Source: CAUPWF01 sp964369425 (lineage in GTDB: Bacteria > Bacillota > Clostridia > Lachnospirales > Lachnospiraceae). From it: a stretch of DNA of 64,000 nt. Within the stretch, counting starts at the first letter, position 1, and every line of letters begins with the position of its first letter. Shown here one piece after another: positions 60,953-64,000 of this stretch. Where the stretch lies: NCBI GenBank assembly GCA_964369425.1, contig CAYJGW010000004.1, forward strand, positions 22,938 to 86,937, in the 5' to 3' direction. The notes beneath the pieces were generated by a model. It saw only the letters and a list, made by a program, of their open reading frames with translations. It had not been told where the DNA came from and searched no databases. The position numbers were made by a program, and so were the translations under genes.

Positions 60953-61693
60953 CTATGCAACTTGAATCATAATTTCATCATATACACTTTGTTGCAATAC
61001 TCTTATTTTTCCAGATTTCATCATCTCAAGTATCGCTAAAAACGTCACCACTATATGCATCCTACTTTTTTGGTTTTCTAGTAATTGTCGAAAACTAAAT
61101 CTGCTATGCATACGTGTATATTGCTCTACATAATCTAACTTTTCATCTAAAGTCACTTCTTCTTTTTCTATTTTTCCAAATTTACTTCTGATAGGATCTA
61201 ACTTCTCATTGGTTCTTTTCATCACATCTTTAAACACTGTATTCAACTTATGCATTGTGATTCCATCCAATAACATATTCAAATCCACCGGTGGCTCGTA
61301 TTTTTGTATTTCATCTGGTATATGCGCTTTTCTGTAAAATGTATTCAGCCCATTTAATTCTTTATCTTTCAATTCGATGGCCATGTACTTATACATTTTA
61401 TATTCTAGAAGTTGGCGAACCAATTCTTCTCTTGGATCCTCTTCTTCTCCATCCTCATCCACTTCCTTTGGTAAGAGCATCCTACACTTAATATCAAGCA
61501 ATGTAGCAGCCATCAAAAGAAATTCACTCATAACATCTAAGTCACGCTTTTCCATCTGCTTTATATACGCCATATATTGTTCGGTAATCAACACAATAGG
61601 AATATCGTAAATATCTATTTTGTTTTTATCTATTAAGTGCAATAACAAATCCAAAGGCCCTTCAAACACCTCTAATTTAACCGGAATTCCCAT
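60953..61693 (-). CDS. scpA: Segregation and condensation protein A
   Basis: ScpA is the kleisin that bridges SMC heads. The 246-aa protein has the N-terminal kleisin motif KLEVFEGPLDLLLHLIDKNKIDIYD, DLDVMSEFLLMAATLLDIKCRMLLP, and a C-terminal winged helix with VVTFLAILEMMKSGKIRV. ATG at 61693 (MGIPVKLEVF) matches the family start; the open frame continues ten codons upstream without support. First gene of scpA-scpB-dacB. Confidence 0.96.
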   Translation of the reverse strand: MGIPVKLEVFEGPLDLLLHLIDKNKIDIYDIPIVLITEQYMAYIKQMEKRDLDVMSEFLLMAATLLDIKCRMLLPKEVDEDGEEEDPREELVRQLLEYKMYKYMAIELKDKELNGLNTFYRKAHIPDEIQKYEPPVDLNMLLDGITMHKLNTVFKDVMKRTNEKLDPIRSKFGKIEKEEVTLDEKLDYVEQYTRMHSRFSFRQLLENQKSRMHIVVTFLAILEMMKSGKIRVLQQSVYDEIMIQVA

Positions 61694-61728
61694 GTTTATC
61701 TCTACCTCTTTTCTTATATACACAAAGC

Positions 61729-61757
61729 ATTATAAGCTTATTCACAATCTTTTTCAA
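61729..61757 (-). promoter_or_regulatory. Sigma-A promoter of scpA-scpB-dacB
   Basis: On the minus strand TTGAAA (61752-61757) and TATAAT (61729-61734) are 17 nt apart. It starts just after the stop codon of the metallophosphoesterase gene. Confidence 0.85.
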
Positions 61758-61758
61758 G

Positions 61759-62562
61759 CTATTTTTCCCCAGATAAGCTTATAACAATTAATTCTGGTTT
61801 ATTACGGAACCTTATCTTGATTGTATGCTCTCCAAGACCGCCACTTACCACGATATCTGTATTATTTTTTTTGTAGTATCCTCGCGAATACTTTGGAAAC
61901 AATTTTCCTTGTGGGCTTATTACTCCACCTAGAAATGGTAGTCTAATAATTCCACCATGAAAATGCCCAGACAAAACCAAATCCGCTCCCCATCTCACAT
62001 AGGTTTCCATATGTGCTGGATTGTGCGCAAGCAATATGTTATATTTCTCTTTATTTGCATTCCCAATCGCAGTAAGCATTTCTGAATCACTTAGAATCTC
62101 TTTCATCATTTTATCATAATACTTTGCTGGAATCTCAAGACCTAAAAAACGCAATTCATTCCCACTACACACTATATCTAAATTTTGATTTTCAATCATT
62201 TGTATTTTTCCACTGATAAGTTTTTCCTTTAGCAACTGGAATTTATTCAAAAAGCGATTGGGACGTTCTTTCATTCTTTGTTCGTGATTACCGTTACCAT
62301 AAACTACTGGAGCGATTTTTGTTAGTTTTGTTACAAATTCTACCGTAGGCATTAGATCGTTGTACTTTTTACCTATCACCATATCCCCCCCAATTACAAT
62401 AATATCAGGTCTTTCTTCCAGGATAGAATGGTAGAGCTGTTCATTTTGATATCCATACTCTTTTTCATGTAAATCACTTAAAAAAACCATTTTGATTGGA
62501 CTTTTCATTTTGTTTAGTTTTTTTGAATTAATCTGGTAACGAGTAATTTTGTACTTTTTCAT
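61759..62562 (-). CDS. Calcineurin-like metallophosphoesterase
   Basis: The 267-aa protein has the five metal-binding motifs of the superfamily: FLSDLHE (DxH), VIGGDMV (GD), GNGNHEQ (GNHE), LLAHNPAH and LSGHFHGG (GHxH). It lacks an obvious signal or membrane helix. The closest general type is YkuE-like phosphoesterases, which act in cell envelope or nucleotide metabolism; the substrate is unknown. It follows the carboxypeptidase gene by 20 nt and may be in its operon. Confidence 0.9.
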   Translation of the reverse strand: MKKYKITRYQINSKKLNKMKSPIKMVFLSDLHEKEYGYQNEQLYHSILEERPDIIVIGGDMVIGKKYNDLMPTVEFVTKLTKIAPVVYGNGNHEQRMKERPNRFLNKFQLLKEKLISGKIQMIENQNLDIVCSGNELRFLGLEIPAKYYDKMMKEILSDSEMLTAIGNANKEKYNILLAHNPAHMETYVRWGADLVLSGHFHGGIIRLPFLGGVISPQGKLFPKYSRGYYKKNNTDIVVSGGLGEHTIKIRFRNKPELIVISLSGEK

Positions 62563-62582
62563 CTTATCACCTATCTTCTGAC

Positions 62583-63740
62583 TTATAATAAATATGATTT
62601 TACTATTTCTAATAAACTATGTCTATATAATAATTTCGGAGTATCTTCACTTGCTCTAATTTCAACCTTCCCTAGAACATCTCCCTCTAGCTCATACGTC
62701 ACCGACCCAACTTTATCACCTATCTCGACGGGCGCCTGTGTAGTATCGTAATGTATCACCCTTTGTACATTTAAGATATCGCGTCCTTCCGTATCCACAA
62801 AGGTGAAAGGTTCCTGTATTTCTCCTAAGATCACCTCATCTTCTCCATCTTCTATAGGTATATCCTCAAATTTTTGAATTTCTCTATCTGTATAAACTTG
62901 GCATTTAGAGAAACCATAATTCAGCAAATGAATGGCATCATTATTTCTCGATGTGCTATTTGGTGCCGCCATAATCACTGCAATTAGATTCACATCATCT
63001 TTTGATGCAGTAGCTGATATACAAAATTTAGCTTGGCTGGTTGATCCAGTTTTCAAACCCGTTGTATAAGGGTAGTTTCGCACAAGTTTGTTTGTGTTTG
63101 AAAGTCCAAATTCTGAAGTTCCAGAACTTGTTTCATGAGTAATATTCTCCATCCAAATCATTGTATACTCTTCTACTTGTGGATATACACGCATTAATTC
63201 TCTTGACATAAGGGCTATATCATTGGCCGTAGTAACGTGACCTTCTTCGTCTAATCCGTTACAATTCTTAAAATTAGTATCAATCATTTTTAACTCTTTC
63301 GCCTTATCATTCATTGCATTTACGAATTCTTCTTCTGTACCGGATACATGTTCTGCCAGTGCAACGCTTGCATCATTAGCTGAGGCAACTGTAACACAAC
63401 GTATGAGTGTGTCAACTGTTTGTACTTCTCCAGGTTCTAAAAACACCTGAGAACCACCCATAGATGCTGCGTATTCTGATGTAACCACCTCGTCGCTTAA
63501 TTTCACTTCTTTTCTTTCAAGCGCATCAAACACTAAGAGTAAAGTCATGATTTTAGTTACACTTGCAGGTGGCAACACTTCTTTTTCGTTTTTGGAGTAA
63601 AGTACTTCACCAGTAGTGGTTTCCATCAGTATTGCAGATGGCGCTTCTATTTCAATATCCTCAGCTCGTATATCCATTGGCGGAATCATCATTTGGAGAG
63701 TTATAGCGATGCATAGTATTTTTTTTATGTAAGCCTTCAT
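62583..63740 (-). CDS. D-alanyl-D-alanine carboxypeptidase (DacF-like)
   Basis: The 385-aa protein has a signal peptide (IKKILCIAITLQMMIPPMDIRA), the S11 motifs PASVTKIMTLL (SxxK), SANDASVALA (SxN) and LKTGSTSQAKFC (KTG), a C-terminal beta domain and an amphipathic end (RHSLLEIVKSYLL), which usually tethers such enzymes to the membrane. It is the second enzyme of this class in the window. ATG at 63740 follows AAGGAG with 5-nt spacing; the upstream in-frame start lies on that site. DacF or a DacA type cannot be separated with certainty. Confidence 0.92.
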   Translation of the reverse strand: MKAYIKKILCIAITLQMMIPPMDIRAEDIEIEAPSAILMETTTGEVLYSKNEKEVLPPASVTKIMTLLLVFDALERKEVKLSDEVVTSEYAASMGGSQVFLEPGEVQTVDTLIRCVTVASANDASVALAEHVSGTEEEFVNAMNDKAKELKMIDTNFKNCNGLDEEGHVTTANDIALMSRELMRVYPQVEEYTMIWMENITHETSSGTSEFGLSNTNKLVRNYPYTTGLKTGSTSQAKFCISATASKDDVNLIAVIMAAPNSTSRNNDAIHLLNYGFSKCQVYTDREIQKFEDIPIEDGEDEVILGEIQEPFTFVDTEGRDILNVQRVIHYDTTQAPVEIGDKVGSVTYELEGDVLGKVEIRASEDTPKLLYRHSLLEIVKSYLL

Positions 63741-63825
63741 TTCTGCTCCTTCCATAAAACTATACTACATCATACGAAATCTTTTCCTTGATTATACATC
63801 TTTTATTTATTAAGTTTTGATACAC

Positions 63826-63855
63826 AAGAAAAGGAAGTGTATTATATACACCTCC
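63826..63855 (-). terminator. Rho-independent terminator of rpsU
   Basis: On the minus strand GGAGGTGTAT (63846-63855) pairs with ATACACTTCC (63833-63842) with one wobble and a 3-nt loop, followed by TTTTCTTG. Before it, AATGAATAT and ATATTCATT (63878-63896) form a second near-perfect palindrome that touches the rpsU stop codon. Confidence 0.85.
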
Positions 63856-63893
63856 CACTCTCGATAAATATATTCCAATGAATATCATATTCA

Positions 63894-64000
63894 TTAGTTG
63901 AACTTACGTTTTCTTGCTGCCTCTGATTTCTTCTTACGTCTTACACTTGGCTTTTCGTAATGTTCTCTTTTGCGAATCTCTTGTTGGATTCCTGCTTTCG
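63894..64000 (-). CDS. rpsU: 30S ribosomal protein S21, C-terminal part, cut by the window edge
   Basis: The minus-strand frame enters at the right edge and ends in TAA at 63894-63896. The visible 35 residues read as a basic S21 C-terminus, with QQEIRKREHYEKPSVRRKKK and ending SEAARKRKFN, typical for Firmicutes S21. The start and the first part are outside the window. Confidence 0.95.
   Translation of the reverse strand, partial: KAGIQQEIRKREHYEKPSVRRKKKSEAARKRKFN

Noticed and set aside
1..64000. Mobile elements, prophage, CRISPR or defence islands
   Set aside because: No transposase, integrase, Cas, restriction or toxin-antitoxin proteins and no repeat arrays were seen; gene content and order are core-genome throughout.

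Overview
This window reads as chromosomal core DNA from a low-GC, spore-forming anaerobic Clostridia member, most probably of the Lachnospiraceae. Support comes from an alpha/beta-type small acid-soluble spore protein, YlbJ, a GerW/YtfJ protein with its DUF2953 partner, sporulation-type D,D-carboxypeptidases, an Rnf complex, a sodium-pump decarboxylase set, RecU instead of RuvC, short-form HisG with HisZ, and Firmicutes-type L27 with its protease Prp. Almost every gene lies on the minus strand; only ylbJ and rpmB are on the plus strand. I see no insertion sequence, prophage, CRISPR array, tRNA or rRNA. The largest intergenic gaps are under 300 bp and are accounted for by promoters, terminators and one small ORF.

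Layout (gene order given as transcribed, right to left): rpsU tail; dacF-like carboxypeptidase; metallophosphoesterase; scpA-scpB-dacB; a five-gene biotin-dependent Na+ pump/transcarboxylase cluster (carboxyltransferase, OadG-lipoprotein, biotin carrier, OadB, OadA); an RpiR regulator and a YhiN-type flavoprotein; cmk-ispH-rpsA; pepD; rnfCDGEAB followed by a translationally coupled DUF2752 gene; small membrane proteins; ruvA-ruvB; zapA-U32-rodA/ftsW-pbp-DUF2953-ytfJ and a tiny membrane ORF; the divergent rpmB versus asp23-fakA-like-recG; SASP; rsmD-coaD-coiled-coil gene facing ylbJ; M23 peptidase; rsmF-rsuA-HAD-ygiQ-rluA-recU; hisZ-G-D-B-IE; the TIGR03960/DUF2344/RNase G/aspartokinase/GGDEF-EAL run; rplU-prp-rpmA; obgE-yhbY-nadD-yqeK.

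Functionally, the right part is dominated by membrane energetics (Rnf: ferredoxin:NAD+ oxidoreduction coupled to ion pumping; Oad-type decarboxylation-driven Na+ export), the middle by cell envelope, recombination and sporulation genes, and the left by histidine biosynthesis, RNA modification/processing and ribosome assembly. Many genes overlap or are separated by a few bases, and several strong sigma-A-type promoters (-35/-10 with 17-bp spacing) sit directly on the 3' ends of upstream genes.

I found no obviously new multi-gene defence or mobile system. The least ordinary features are: a HisIE enzyme carrying an extra N-terminal, apparently dead HisF-like barrel; a 188-nt out-of-frame coding overlap between a RodA/FtsW protein and its partner PBP; a biotin cluster combining 5S-like and 12S-like carboxyltransferases with one Na+ pump; a lipoprotein-OadG fusion; a catalytic-core-only RNase G; a Cys-rich tail on RnfE; and a 46-aa membrane ORF whose ribosome binding site is folded into the preceding terminator. 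All functions are inferred from sequence motifs and gene order; nothing was searched against a database.
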